Notes: generated by a model from the sequence alone, not told the origin. A stretch of 5,325 nucleotides of DNA from Bacteroidota bacterium (GCA_023390215.1 JAEWDG010000134.1:1-5325), one strand, 5' to 3'; numbered from the stretch's first letter, positions 1-5,325 are shown. Program-made: numbers and translations.

Positions 1-27
1 GTTCAAGAGGTTCAAGAGGTTCAAGAG
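1..27. repeat. 9-bp tandem repeat, three perfect units
   Basis: Three perfect head-to-tail copies of GTTCAAGAG start at the first base of the window, so the array may continue to the left. The reverse complement of the unit, CTCTTGAAC, resembles the CTTTGGAAC/TTTTGGAAC units at 559-594 on the other side of the four-helix-bundle gene. The gene therefore sits between short arrays of the same period in opposite orientation. No function is known to me. Confidence 0.9.
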
Positions 28-32
28 GATTT

Positions 33-40
33 TAACTTTG
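33..40 (+). promoter_or_regulatory. Possible Bacteroidota -7 element (TAACTTTG)
   Basis: TAACTTTG fits the Bacteroidota -7 consensus TAnnTTTG exactly. The expected upstream TTG/TTTG (-33) element is missing, because that stretch is the 9-bp tandem array. If used, transcription would start near base 47 and give a leader of about 80 nt containing the hairpin at 72-92. A single 8-bp match in AT-rich DNA is weak evidence. Confidence 0.3.
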
Positions 41-71
41 CAAGTTATAGTTAGTTCTTATCAAGATTGGT

Positions 72-92
72 TAACTGAAAAAATTTCAGTTA
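72..92 (+). terminator. Perfect AT-rich hairpin, possible terminator or leader stem
   Basis: TAACTGAAA (72-80) and TTTCAGTTA (84-92) are perfect 9-bp inverted repeats around an AAA loop. A T-rich stretch (TAGATTTTTA) follows. It may be the terminator of a gene to the left of the window or a stem in the leader of the four-helix-bundle gene. The stem has only two G-C pairs (C75-G89 and G77-C87), so termination strength would be modest. Confidence 0.45.
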
Positions 93-126
93 TAGATTTT
101 TAAAAGATTCTGCACTATTTTGGTGA

Positions 127-516
127 ATGGCTTCGATAAATCGATTTGAGGAAATTATTTCATGGCAGGAGGCCAGGAAGTTAAATCTCACAATCGGAAA
201 ACTCGTAAAAGAAAAGAGATTTGAAAACAATTTCCGATTGATCAATCAGATAGAGGGTTCAGCCGGTTCTATAATGGATAACATTGCAGAAGGCTTTGAA
301 AGAAGCGGAAACAAAGAATTTATACAATATTTGTTCATAGCCAAAGCTTCTTGTGGCGAACTAAGGTCGCAATTATATAGAGCAATGGATAGAAGTTTTA
401 TAAATCAAAATGAATTTGATCTGTTAGCAAATCACGCAATGCGGATCTCATCATTGATTCAAAAATTAATTAATTCAATTAAATCGTCCGATTTAAAAGG
501 AATTAAGTTTAAATGA
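127..516 (+). CDS. Four-helix-bundle protein (S23 / 23S rRNA IVS-encoded family)
   Basis: This 129-residue protein belongs to the small four-helix-bundle family first named S23, found inside 23S rRNA intervening sequences and, in Bacteroidota, often as stand-alone genes. Family hallmarks are visible: an N-terminal FEEIISWQEARKLN block (residues 8-20), the signature NIAEGFERS (52-60), then KEFIQYLFIAKASCGELRSQL (63-83) and a helical C-terminus. Length is normal for the family (about 115-130). Members form oligomeric helical bundles; a molecular role for stand-alone copies is not established. The ATG at 127 is chosen because it directly precedes the conserved N-terminal block; there is no Shine-Dalgarno sequence. 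The gene is visibly more AT-rich than the genes to its right and is bracketed by 9-bp repeat arrays, which suggests an inserted module. No reverse transcriptase or template repeat is near, so the related DGR accessory protein Avd is unlikely. Confidence 0.9.
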   Translation: MASINRFEEIISWQEARKLNLTIGKLVKEKRFENNFRLINQIEGSAGSIMDNIAEGFERSGNKEFIQYLFIAKASCGELRSQLYRAMDRSFINQNEFDLLANHAMRISSLIQKLINSIKSSDLKGIKFK

Positions 517-536
517 AGAAAAAATAAGAATGGTTT

Positions 537-562
537 GAGTTTCTGCAAACTCCGTTTCTTTT
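537..562 (+). terminator. Weak terminator-like hairpin after the four-helix-bundle gene
   Basis: GAGTTT (537-542) and AAACTC (547-552) form a 6-bp stem with a 4-nt loop, followed by a T-rich run (TTTCTTTT, 555-562) about 40 bp past the stop codon. Position and order suit an intrinsic terminator for the small upstream gene. The stem is short and has only two G-C pairs, so this is tentative. Confidence 0.35.
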
Positions 563-594
563 GGAACCTTTGGAACTTTTGGAACCTTTGAAAC
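559..594. repeat. Degenerate 9-bp tandem repeat, four units
   Basis: Four in-phase 9-bp units read TTTTGGAAC, CTTTGGAAC, TTTTGGAAC and CTTTGAAAC. They match the reverse complement of the left-hand array (CTCTTGAAC) at most positions and have the same 9-bp period. Together the arrays form an inverted pair of short tandem repeats around the four-helix-bundle gene. Confidence 0.8.
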
Positions 595-642
595 AAACCT
601 ATTGATCTTCAGGAATTCTTATTGCTTTTTGGACTAATAGAC

Positions 643-2121
643 ATGGCAACAAAAAAAAATAACACCGTAAAACTGAAATTCGACTCTTCCCGCAAACTTG
701 CCCCGGCGCCCGAGAGCAGAAGCGCGGCGAAGATCAACCCTCAGTACGATCTGTTTATCAACGGAAAATTCGAAAAGCCTTCTTCAAAGAAATATTTCGA
801 TACCATTAATCCGGCAACAGAAGAGAAATTATCATCGGTTGCAGATGCCAGCCAGGCAGATGTTGACAAAGCAGTTAAAGCTGCACGTAAAGCTTACGAG
901 ACAACCTGGAAAAAAATGCCGGCAAAAGAAAGAGCGAAATATATTTATCGCATCGCGCGCATGTTACAGGAACGCGCCCGCGAGTTTGCGATCATTGAAA
1001 CGCTCGACGGTGGGAAGCCCATTCGCGAAAGCCGCGACTTCGATGTACCGACCGCCGCTAATCATTTCTTTTATTATGCAGGCTGGGCTGATAAACTGGA
1101 ATATGCCTTTCCAAACAGACAGGCAAGGCCGTTAGGCGTAGCCGGACAAATCATTCCCTGGAATTTTCCCTTGCTGATGGCTGCATGGAAAATTGCACCG
1201 GCGCTTGCCACCGGAAATACAGTCGTATTAAAGCCTGCAGAAACAACACCGCTAACATCACTTAAACTTGCAGAGATCATTCAGGAAGCAGATCTCCCTC
1301 CCGGCGTCGTAAATATTATTACCGGGGCTGGGGCAACAGGTGCTGCAATCGTGAATCATCCGGATATAGATAAAATCGCATTTACTGGTTCTACCGATGT
1401 GGGCAAGATCATTCAACGCGCCATCGCGGGAACAAATAAAAAAGCAACACTGGAACTCGGTGGTAAAGCAGCTAATATCATTTTTGATGATGCACCGCTC
1501 GACCAGGCGGTTGAAGGTGTGATCAACGGTATTTTCTTTAACCAGGGACATGTTTGCTGCGCAGGATCAAGGCTATATGTTCAGGAATCGGTGTATGAGC
1601 AGGTATTGCGTAAATTAAAAGACAGGCTGGAATCGTTGATCGTTGGTGATCCCATGGATAAAAACACTGACATCGGCGCCATCAATTCAAAAGCACAACT
1701 CGACACCATACATAAATACCTGAAGATTGGTCAGCAAGAAGGTGCAGAGATGTATCAGCCCTCATGCGATATCCCTAAAAAAGGTTTCTTCTGCCGGCCA
1801 ACTTTGTTTACCAATGTGGCGCAGTCGAACCGAATCACTCAGGAAGAAATTTTCGGACCGGTGCTGGCGATTCAAACTTTTCGCACAGATGATGAAGTGA
1901 TCGAAAAAGCGAATAATACGCCTTTTGGTTTATCGGCCGGTGTATGGACAGATAAAGGTTCCAAGATTTTTAACCTTACCACCAGGTTGCGCTCCGGCGT
2001 GGTTTGGGCAAACACATACAATAAATTTGATCCTGTTTCACCATTCGGTGGATATAAAGAAAGTGGCTACGGAAGAGAAGGCGGATTGCATGGGCTCTCC
2101 GCTTATGTAAACGTGCATTAA
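643..2121 (+). CDS. Aldehyde dehydrogenase family protein, catalytically intact
   Basis: NAD(P)+-dependent aldehyde dehydrogenase that would oxidise an aldehyde to its carboxylic acid in the cytosol. The protein is 492 aa, normal length for the family, and the full active site is present: oxyanion Asn174 in PWNFP, cofactor-binding Lys197 in VLKPAE, the FTGSTDVG Rossmann loop, general base Glu271 in LELGGK, nucleophile Cys305 in GHVCCAGSR, and Glu402/Phe404 in EEIFGP. It most resembles the class 1/2 ALDH group, but the substrate cannot be read from sequence. The ATG at 643 (MATKKNN) is preferred; an in-frame TTG at 622 would add seven residues (MLFGLID) and has AGGA upstream, but the lysine-rich MATKK start resembles the partner gene's MAKLLTKK. 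Tandem in-frame stops (TAATAA) end the gene. A degenerate ALDH paralogue begins 9 bp downstream, so the two are almost surely co-transcribed and the products may form an ALDH16-like complex. No convincing promoter lies directly upstream. Confidence 0.96.
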   Translation: MATKKNNTVKLKFDSSRKLAPAPESRSAAKINPQYDLFINGKFEKPSSKKYFDTINPATEEKLSSVADASQADVDKAVKAARKAYETTWKKMPAKERAKYIYRIARMLQERAREFAIIETLDGGKPIRESRDFDVPTAANHFFYYAGWADKLEYAFPNRQARPLGVAGQIIPWNFPLLMAAWKIAPALATGNTVVLKPAETTPLTSLKLAEIIQEADLPPGVVNIITGAGATGAAIVNHPDIDKIAFTGSTDVGKIIQRAIAGTNKKATLELGGKAANIIFDDAPLDQAVEGVINGIFFNQGHVCCAGSRLYVQESVYEQVLRKLKDRLESLIVGDPMDKNTDIGAINSKAQLDTIHKYLKIGQQEGAEMYQPSCDIPKKGFFCRPTLFTNVAQSNRITQEEIFGPVLAIQTFRTDDEVIEKANNTPFGLSAGVWTDKGSKIFNLTTRLRSGVVWANTYNKFDPVSPFGGYKESGYGREGGLHGLSAYVNVH

Positions 2122-2130
2122 TAAATTATC

Positions 2131-3087
2131 ATGGCAAAATTGCTTACAAAAAAAGCGCCCCTGAATCTTAACGGTAACGGAGCAACGCAGATCTCAGGTT
2201 CAAAACGCCTTAATGTTTTAAAGACGTACAAAATGTATATCGGTGGCCAGTTTCCGAGAACAGAATCCGGCCGCTATTATACTGCTTTAAATAAAGCGGG
2301 TGGCAAGCTCGCGAATATGTGTCTCGGTTCACGAAAAGATTTTCGTGATGCTATGGTCTCAGCAAGAACTGCATTTGGAGGATGGAGCGCCCGCTCCGCG
2401 TTCAACCGCGGTCAGATTTTATACCGCATCGCAGAAATGCTGGAAGGCCGGCGTGCTCAGTTCGTGGAAGAACTTATGCAACAGGATGTTCCGCTTAAAC
2501 AGGCGGAAGCGGAAGTGGAATTATCGATCGACCGGCTTGTTTATTATAGCGGATGGTGCGATAAATACCAGCAGATATTTTCTTCTGTAAATCCTGTGGC
2601 TTCTTCACATTTTAATTTTTCTGTTGCGGAACCTATGGGCGTAGTTTCTATAATCGCCCCGCAGCAATCAGGATTACTGGGCCTGGTTTCCGTGATAGCA
2701 CCGGCGATCGCCGGAGGAAATACCTGTGTAGTCCTCGCCTCATACGATAAGCCACTTTGCGCTGTAACTTTTGCAGAAGTGCTGAACAGTTCAGACCTCC
2801 CGGGTGGTGTTGTAAATATCATTACAGGCTCAGTTAAAGAACTTGCACCTTATTTCGGTGACCATATGGACGTGAATGCAACCGTTTATTGTGATGGCGA
2901 TAAAGCCGTACAATCCATGCTCAAAGAAAAAGGAGCGATGAATGTAAAGCGGGTTTTCATTTACGCCGACAGAGACTTTAATTCGGAGGAAGAAGGTCAA
3001 TCACCATATTATATTCTGGATCTGCAGGAAATAAAAACAACCTGGCACCCAATCGAAAATATCGGTGGCGCCAAGGCAGGATATTAG
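2131..3087 (+). CDS. Truncated, catalytically dead ALDH-family protein (ALDH16 C-terminal-domain-like)
   Basis: A 318-residue protein that aligns with the N-terminal and cofactor-binding part of the ALDH encoded just upstream. Shared landmarks include MYIGGQF/LFINGKF, YRIAEML/YRIARML, YYSGWCDK/YYAGWADK, EPMGVVSIIAPQ/RPLGVAGQIIPW and DLPGGVVNIITG/DLPPGVVNIITG. Every catalytic landmark is gone: the PWNFP Asn is Gln179, the VLKP Lys is Leu202, the GSTxVG loop reads CDGDKAV, the ELGGK block reads IYADRDF, and the protein ends where the Cys-containing catalytic domain would follow. It cannot be an active ALDH. The reading frame is clean with an ordinary N-terminus, and I found no ALDH-like sequence in the 207 bp beyond the stop, so decay by a recent frameshift is unlikely. 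ALDH16 proteins join an ALDH domain to a shorter non-catalytic ALDH-like domain in a chain of about 800 residues; here 492 + 318 residues in adjacent genes gives the same plan. A structural or regulatory subunit role is inferred. Databases may label it simply aldehyde dehydrogenase. Confidence 0.88.
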   Translation: MAKLLTKKAPLNLNGNGATQISGSKRLNVLKTYKMYIGGQFPRTESGRYYTALNKAGGKLANMCLGSRKDFRDAMVSARTAFGGWSARSAFNRGQILYRIAEMLEGRRAQFVEELMQQDVPLKQAEAEVELSIDRLVYYSGWCDKYQQIFSSVNPVASSHFNFSVAEPMGVVSIIAPQQSGLLGLVSVIAPAIAGGNTCVVLASYDKPLCAVTFAEVLNSSDLPGGVVNIITGSVKELAPYFGDHMDVNATVYCDGDKAVQSMLKEKGAMNVKRVFIYADRDFNSEEEGQSPYYILDLQEIKTTWHPIENIGGAKAGY

Positions 3088-3157
3088 ATTTTGCCAGGCG
3101 AACGTGAAACTGATGAATTGAGGCTGACGGTAACTAAAGTATACCGTATTCAAGCCT
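3088..3157 (+). terminator. Interrupted hairpin after the ALDH pair
   Basis: Past the stop codon of the second ALDH gene, AGGCTGA (3121-3127) can pair with TC-A-AGCCT (3150-3157, one bulged A), and CGGTA (3128-3132) with TACCG (3142-3146), giving a roughly 12-bp interrupted stem with a 9-nt loop. No clean T-run follows, so it may be a 3' stabilising or rho-assisted structure rather than a classical intrinsic terminator. Confidence 0.4.
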
Positions 3158-3220
3158 GCCGACTGCATTCATTCCTAAAAGCTGATTCTTTAACAATTAG
3201 TCAGTATACAACGTAATTTT

Positions 3221-3246
3221 CCAGCTTGCCGGCACCAAAGTGCTGG
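3221..3246. promoter_or_regulatory. Inverted repeat upstream of the lemA promoter, possible operator
   Basis: CCAGC (3221-3225) and GCTGG (3242-3246) are inverted repeats. They enclose the palindrome GCCGGC (3228-3233) and a second, mutually exclusive hairpin GCAC-CAAA-GTGC (3232-3243). The element ends 14 bp before the -7 element at 3261, so it covers the place where a -33 element should be. An operator or the tail of the upstream transcript are both possible. Confidence 0.25.
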
Positions 3247-3260
3247 TTGCGGGAAAACTG

Positions 3261-3268
3261 TACATTTG
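3261..3268 (+). promoter_or_regulatory. Bacteroidota -7 promoter element (TACATTTG) for the lemA-TPM operon
   Basis: TACATTTG is an exact match to TAnnTTTG and lies 26 bp before the LemA start codon, predicting a transcription start near 3275 and a leader of about 20 nt. The 207-bp gap from the ALDH genes fits a new transcription unit. No clear -33 TTG appears at the usual 17-21 bp spacing. Confidence 0.55.
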
Positions 3269-3294
3269 TTTCTCTAAACTAAACAGTAAATAAC

Positions 3295-3882
3295 ATGAAA
3301 CGTCCGGGACTTCTTATCGGCTTAGGCATTATTGTCATCCTATTATTTTTTGGATGTAGCTCTTATAATGGGCTGGTTCAGTCTGATGTAGCCGTGCAAA
3401 AAGGCTGGAGTAATGTGGAAACGAATTACCAGCGCAGAACAGATCTGTATAGCAGTGTAATTAAAACCATCGAAGGATCCGCCAATTTCGAGAAATCAAC
3501 ATTGAAAGAAGTGATCGAAGCCAGATCTAAGGCAACGTCTATTACCGTTAACGTAAATGATTCGGCGTCTTTGGCTGCCTATCAGCAGGCCCAGGCAAAT
3601 TTGCAGGGATCATTCAGCCGCCTCATGGCTGTTGCTGAACAATATCCGGATCTTAAAACAACAAAATCTTTTCAGGATTTCCAGACTCAGATCGAAGGAA
3701 CAGAGAACCGCATCAATGTGGCAAGGCAGGATTATAATAAAACGGTTGAGGATTATAACCTGAAGGTGCGCCGTTTCCCCAATAGTTTGTTTGCAGGTGT
3801 ATTTGGTTTCAAAGCCAAACCATTCTATAAAGCAAATCCGGGTTCAGAAAATGCACCCGACATACAGTTTAATATTAAATAA
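3295..3882 (+). CDS. lemA: LemA family protein
   Basis: A 195-residue LemA family member, typical length. LemA proteins are small, helical envelope proteins anchored by one N-terminal membrane segment; their biochemical role is unsettled. Residues 6-19 are a hydrophobic segment ending in FFGC, so Cys21 followed by Ser-Ser could be lipidated; the box is imperfect, with Phe at -3, and an uncleaved anchor is the alternative. The family core follows at once: SYNGLVQSDVAVQKGWSNVE (23-42), QRRTDLYSSVIKTIEGSANFEKSTL (46-70, corresponding to the usual RRxDLIPNLVETVKGYAxHE), helices rich in Gln/Ala, and YNxxVxxYNxxVRRFPNSLFAGVFGFK (148-174), a strong LemA signature. It is first in an operon: the next ATG is 2 bp past its stop, and a TAnnTTTG element lies upstream. 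LemA next to TPM-domain genes is a recurrent arrangement. The symbol is the family name; equivalence to Listeria lemA is not implied. Confidence 0.95.
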   Translation: MKRPGLLIGLGIIVILLFFGCSSYNGLVQSDVAVQKGWSNVETNYQRRTDLYSSVIKTIEGSANFEKSTLKEVIEARSKATSITVNVNDSASLAAYQQAQANLQGSFSRLMAVAEQYPDLKTTKSFQDFQTQIEGTENRINVARQDYNKTVEDYNLKVRRFPNSLFAGVFGFKAKPFYKANPGSENAPDIQFNIK

Positions 3883-3884
3883 CC

Positions 3885-4340
3885 ATGTCCTTCTTCCGGA
3901 AAAAACAGCCCCTGCTTTCTGAAACAGAAAATGAGAAAGTTGTGCAGGCTATTCGCGAGGCAGAACAACGCACCAGCGGGGAGATCAGGGTTTTTGTAGA
4001 GTCAAAAAATGCTTTGGTCAACCCGCTCGAAAGGGCTGCAATTATTTTCGATAGGCTTGAAATGGAAAGAACAAGGCATAGAAATGCAGTGCTGATCTAT
4101 ATTGCCTCCCATCATCATGAACTCGCGGTTTATGGATATGAGGGAATCCATCAGCAGGTAGGCAGCGACTATTGGCAGGAAGAAGTGAAACAGATGCTCA
4201 GCTATTTCCGCAAAGGAAATATAGCGGAAGGCTTACTGGGTTGTATTAAACACATTGGTGAAACCTTACATGAGAAATTTCCATACATCGCCACCGAAGA
4301 CAAAAATGAACTACCTGATGAGATCATCTTCGGGAAATAG
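3885..4340 (+). CDS. TPM domain-containing protein, cytosolic form
   Basis: A 151-residue TPM-domain protein (named after TLP18.3, Psb32 and MOLO-1) with no signal peptide or membrane segment, so probably cytosolic or on the inner face of the membrane. The domain fills the chain: helix LSETENEKVVQAIREAEQRT (11-30), TSGEIRVFVE (30-39), NPLERAAIIFDRLEM (46-60), RNAVLIYIA (66-74), GYEGIHQQVG (84-93), DYWQEEVKQMLSYFRKGNIAEGLLGCI (95-121) and a C-terminal KFPY. Relatives often show GDxGI at the second loop; here the Asp position is Tyr85. Some TPM proteins have phosphatase activity or bind metal, but activity should not be assumed here. The ATG is 2 bp after the LemA stop codon, and the 3' end overlaps the start of the exported TPM gene, so the three are translationally linked. 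Second in the operon. Confidence 0.92.
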   Translation: MSFFRKKQPLLSETENEKVVQAIREAEQRTSGEIRVFVESKNALVNPLERAAIIFDRLEMERTRHRNAVLIYIASHHHELAVYGYEGIHQQVGSDYWQEEVKQMLSYFRKGNIAEGLLGCIKHIGETLHEKFPYIATEDKNELPDEIIFGK

Positions 4341-5148
4341 GTTATCATTTACTGGAAAGGTATTATCACTCGTCATGGCTCTTGCATGCTGGGTAATATT
4401 GCCTGTTACTGCCCAGAAACTGCCTGATCCTCCCAACCCTCCAAGGCTGGTGGTTGACTATACCAATACCCTTACAGCCGACCAGGCAGATTTTATTGAA
4501 AGAAAGCTGGTGGCTTTTGACGATACTACCTCCACTCAAATTGCTGTAGTTATCGTAGCAACCACTGACGGGCAGGATGTAGCGCAATATGCAGTTGATT
4601 TAGGCAGGAAATGGGGCATAGGAGGAAGTAAATTTAATAACGGAGTATTATTACTTATCGCGAAAAATGATCACCGTCTGAATATTGCAACGGGATATGG
4701 TGTTGAAGGTGCTTTACCTGATATTACATCCAAACACATCATAGATGAAGAGATCGTCCCGAATTTTAAAGGTGATGATTATTTCCGTGGTATAGATGAA
4801 GGTACCGATGCCATCATACAGGCAGTAAAAGGAGAATATCAGGAAGTAAGACAAAAAAATCCTGCAGGCAAAGTTGGAGGCGGGATAAGTATTTTTATTT
4901 TCATTGTCATCATGATAATTGTGTTCATAGCCCGTGGCGGAGGTGGGAAAGGTGGAGGATTCATGAGCCGCAGGGGATATCGCGATATAATCGGCCCCAT
5001 GATTCTCGGCAATTTGCTCAGCGGAGGTCGCAGGGGCGGCGGTGGCTGGTCAGGCGGCGGATGGTCAGGTGGAGGCGGAGGTGGTGGCGGATTTGGTGGA
5101 TTCGGAGGCGGGAGCTTTGGTGGCGGTGGTGCCAGTGGAAGTTGGTAG
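4318..5148 (+). CDS. Exported TPM domain protein with membrane anchor and glycine-rich tail (YgcG-like)
   Basis: A 276-residue envelope protein: Sec signal peptide (residues 1-32, hydrophobic VLSLVMALACWVILPV, likely cut at VTA/Q), a periplasmic TPM domain (about 44-175) with LVVDYTNTLT, STQIAVVIV, GRKWGIGG, NNGVLLLIA and GYGVEGALPD, one transmembrane segment (190-205), then a tail of about 70 residues dominated by Gly with Trp/Phe/Ser, ending GGGASGSW, characteristic of this YgcG-like group. The segment is followed by Arg/Lys, consistent with a cytosolic tail. Start choice is uncertain: ATG 4318 (chosen) overlaps the upstream gene by 23 bp; ATG 4306, in a more A-rich context, would add MNYL; ATG 4375 would leave too short a signal peptide; the 4255 start is too far upstream. 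All likely choices keep the signal peptide. Last gene of the lemA operon. The two TPM proteins would sit on opposite sides of the inner membrane; cooperation with LemA is inferred. Confidence 0.93.
   Translation: MRSSSGNRLSFTGKVLSLVMALACWVILPVTAQKLPDPPNPPRLVVDYTNTLTADQADFIERKLVAFDDTTSTQIAVVIVATTDGQDVAQYAVDLGRKWGIGGSKFNNGVLLLIAKNDHRLNIATGYGVEGALPDITSKHIIDEEIVPNFKGDDYFRGIDEGTDAIIQAVKGEYQEVRQKNPAGKVGGGISIFIFIVIMIIVFIARGGGGKGGGFMSRRGYRDIIGPMILGNLLSGGRRGGGGWSGGGWSGGGGGGGGFGGFGGGSFGGGGASGSW
5030..5146 (+). repeat. GGN-rich low-complexity DNA encoding the glycine tail
   Basis: An almost uninterrupted run of GGN codons encodes the Gly/Trp/Ser/Phe tail of the exported TPM protein. Near-duplicates such as the two GWSGGG units suggest slippage-driven length variation. 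The open frame on the opposite strand here is a by-product of the composition. Confidence 0.7.
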
Positions 5149-5156
5149 AAAAGTTG

Positions 5157-5188
5157 TGCATGAAATATTCCCCTCCTTCGGAAGGGTG
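5157..5188 (+). repeat. 32-bp intergenic hairpin repeat, copy 1
   Basis: Copy 1 starts 8 bp after the stop of the exported TPM gene. The left half is TGCATGAAATATT; the right half is a GC-rich arm CCCTCC-TTCGG-AAGGG, which can fold as a short imperfect stem around TTCG. It may mark the 3' end of the operon, but no T-run follows. Confidence 0.85.
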
Positions 5189-5251
5189 TTCAACGATGAT
5201 CTGCGATATCATTTAAAAAAAAATAGTAGACCCGCGAATATCAGTTCCATC
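5189..5251. other. Spacer between repeat copies 1 and 2
   Basis: A non-coding spacer with a small inverted repeat (ATGAT 5196-5200, ATCAT 5208-5212) and a run of nine A residues (5215-5223). No start codon with a supported reading frame is seen. Confidence 0.4.
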
Positions 5252-5283
5252 TTCATGAAATATTCCACTCCTTCGGAGAGATG
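5252..5283 (+). repeat. 32-bp intergenic hairpin repeat, copy 2
   Basis: Same orientation and length as copy 1, starting TTCATGAAATATT. The hairpin half has CTCC-TTC-GGAG as its perfect core, with an A-A mismatch further out. It is separated from copy 1 by 63 bp and from copy 3 by only 10 bp. It is the most diverged copy, yet the stem core is kept. Confidence 0.85.
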
Positions 5284-5293
5284 CCTTTCCATC

Positions 5294-5325
5294 TGCATGA
5301 AATATTACCCTCCTTCGGAGGGGTG
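5294..5325 (+). repeat. 32-bp intergenic hairpin repeat, copy 3, at window edge
   Basis: Same orientation, starting TGCATGAAATATT, with a perfect 6-bp stem CCCTCC-TTC-GGAGGG. The copy reaches the last base of the window, so more copies may follow to the right. Confidence 0.85.

Noticed and set aside
127..516. Avd protein of a diversity-generating retroelement
   Set aside because: The fold is related, but there is no reverse transcriptase, template repeat or variable repeat in the window.
622..642. TTG start adding seven residues to the ALDH
   Set aside because: The extension MLFGLID has no family support; the ATG at 643 opens a lysine-rich start like that of the partner gene. The AGGA at 611-614 keeps it a minor alternative.
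698..1135. Arg-rich alternate-frame ORF inside the ALDH gene
   Set aside because: Shadow of the real coding frame with biased composition and no family features.
3088..3294. Remnant of the missing ALDH catalytic domain after a frameshift
   Set aside because: No ALDH motif (GQxCC, EEIFGP, NxxxxGL) could be found here, so the short protein seems to be the natural form.
4255..4317. Upstream starts for the exported TPM protein
   Set aside because: Starts at 4255 and 4270 would add residues ahead of a normal signal peptide and deepen the overlap with the upstream gene. ATG 4306 remains possible and is noted in the feature.
5018..5212. Minus-strand ORF rich in His and Arg
   Set aside because: It is the complement of GGN glycine codons, with no domain or initiation signal.
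5157..5325. CRISPR array
   Set aside because: Only three imperfect copies with spacers of 63 and 10 bp, no regular spacer length and no cas genes.

Overview
The window looks like chromosomal DNA of a Bacteroidota member, probably close to Chitinophagales/Sphingobacteriales. The reasons are: TAnnTTTG-type -7 promoter elements, almost no Shine-Dalgarno sequences, an S23-type four-helix-bundle gene flanked by short tandem repeats, a lemA-TPM-TPM gene cluster, and TTCG-centred GC-rich intergenic repeats. All convincing genes are on the + strand. The taxon assignment is inference from these traits.

Layout: (1) Bases 1-600 form a small AT-rich module. It has three 9-bp tandem repeats at the left edge, a hairpin, one small gene for a four-helix-bundle protein (127-516), and four degenerate 9-bp units on its right that resemble the left units in inverted orientation. 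(2) Bases 643-3087 hold two aldehyde dehydrogenase (ALDH) superfamily genes, 9 bp apart. The first (492 aa) has a complete active site. The second (318 aa) is clearly homologous to its N-terminal half but lacks every catalytic residue and stops before the catalytic-cysteine region. An intact ALDH followed by a shortened dead ALDH is the domain plan of ALDH16 proteins, here as two adjacent genes. (3) Bases 3088-3294 are a structured intergenic region with a terminator-like hairpin, a second inverted repeat and a clean -7 promoter element. (4) Bases 3295-5148 are a tight three-gene operon: LemA (probable membrane-anchored or lipoprotein coiled-coil protein), a cytosolic TPM-domain protein, and an exported, membrane-anchored TPM-domain protein with a glycine-rich tail. 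Spacing is 2 bp, then a short overlap. (5) Bases 5149-5325 hold three direct copies of a 32-bp hairpin-forming repeat; the third ends at the window edge.

How the genes work together: the two ALDH products probably act as one aldehyde-oxidising complex, with the second protein structural or regulatory; the substrate cannot be read from the sequence. The LemA/TPM genes form a widely conserved cluster tied to the cell envelope, with no settled biochemical role. I see no phage, CRISPR, transposase, rRNA or tRNA. The least explained items are the split ALDH16-like pair and the repeat-flanked four-helix-bundle module.
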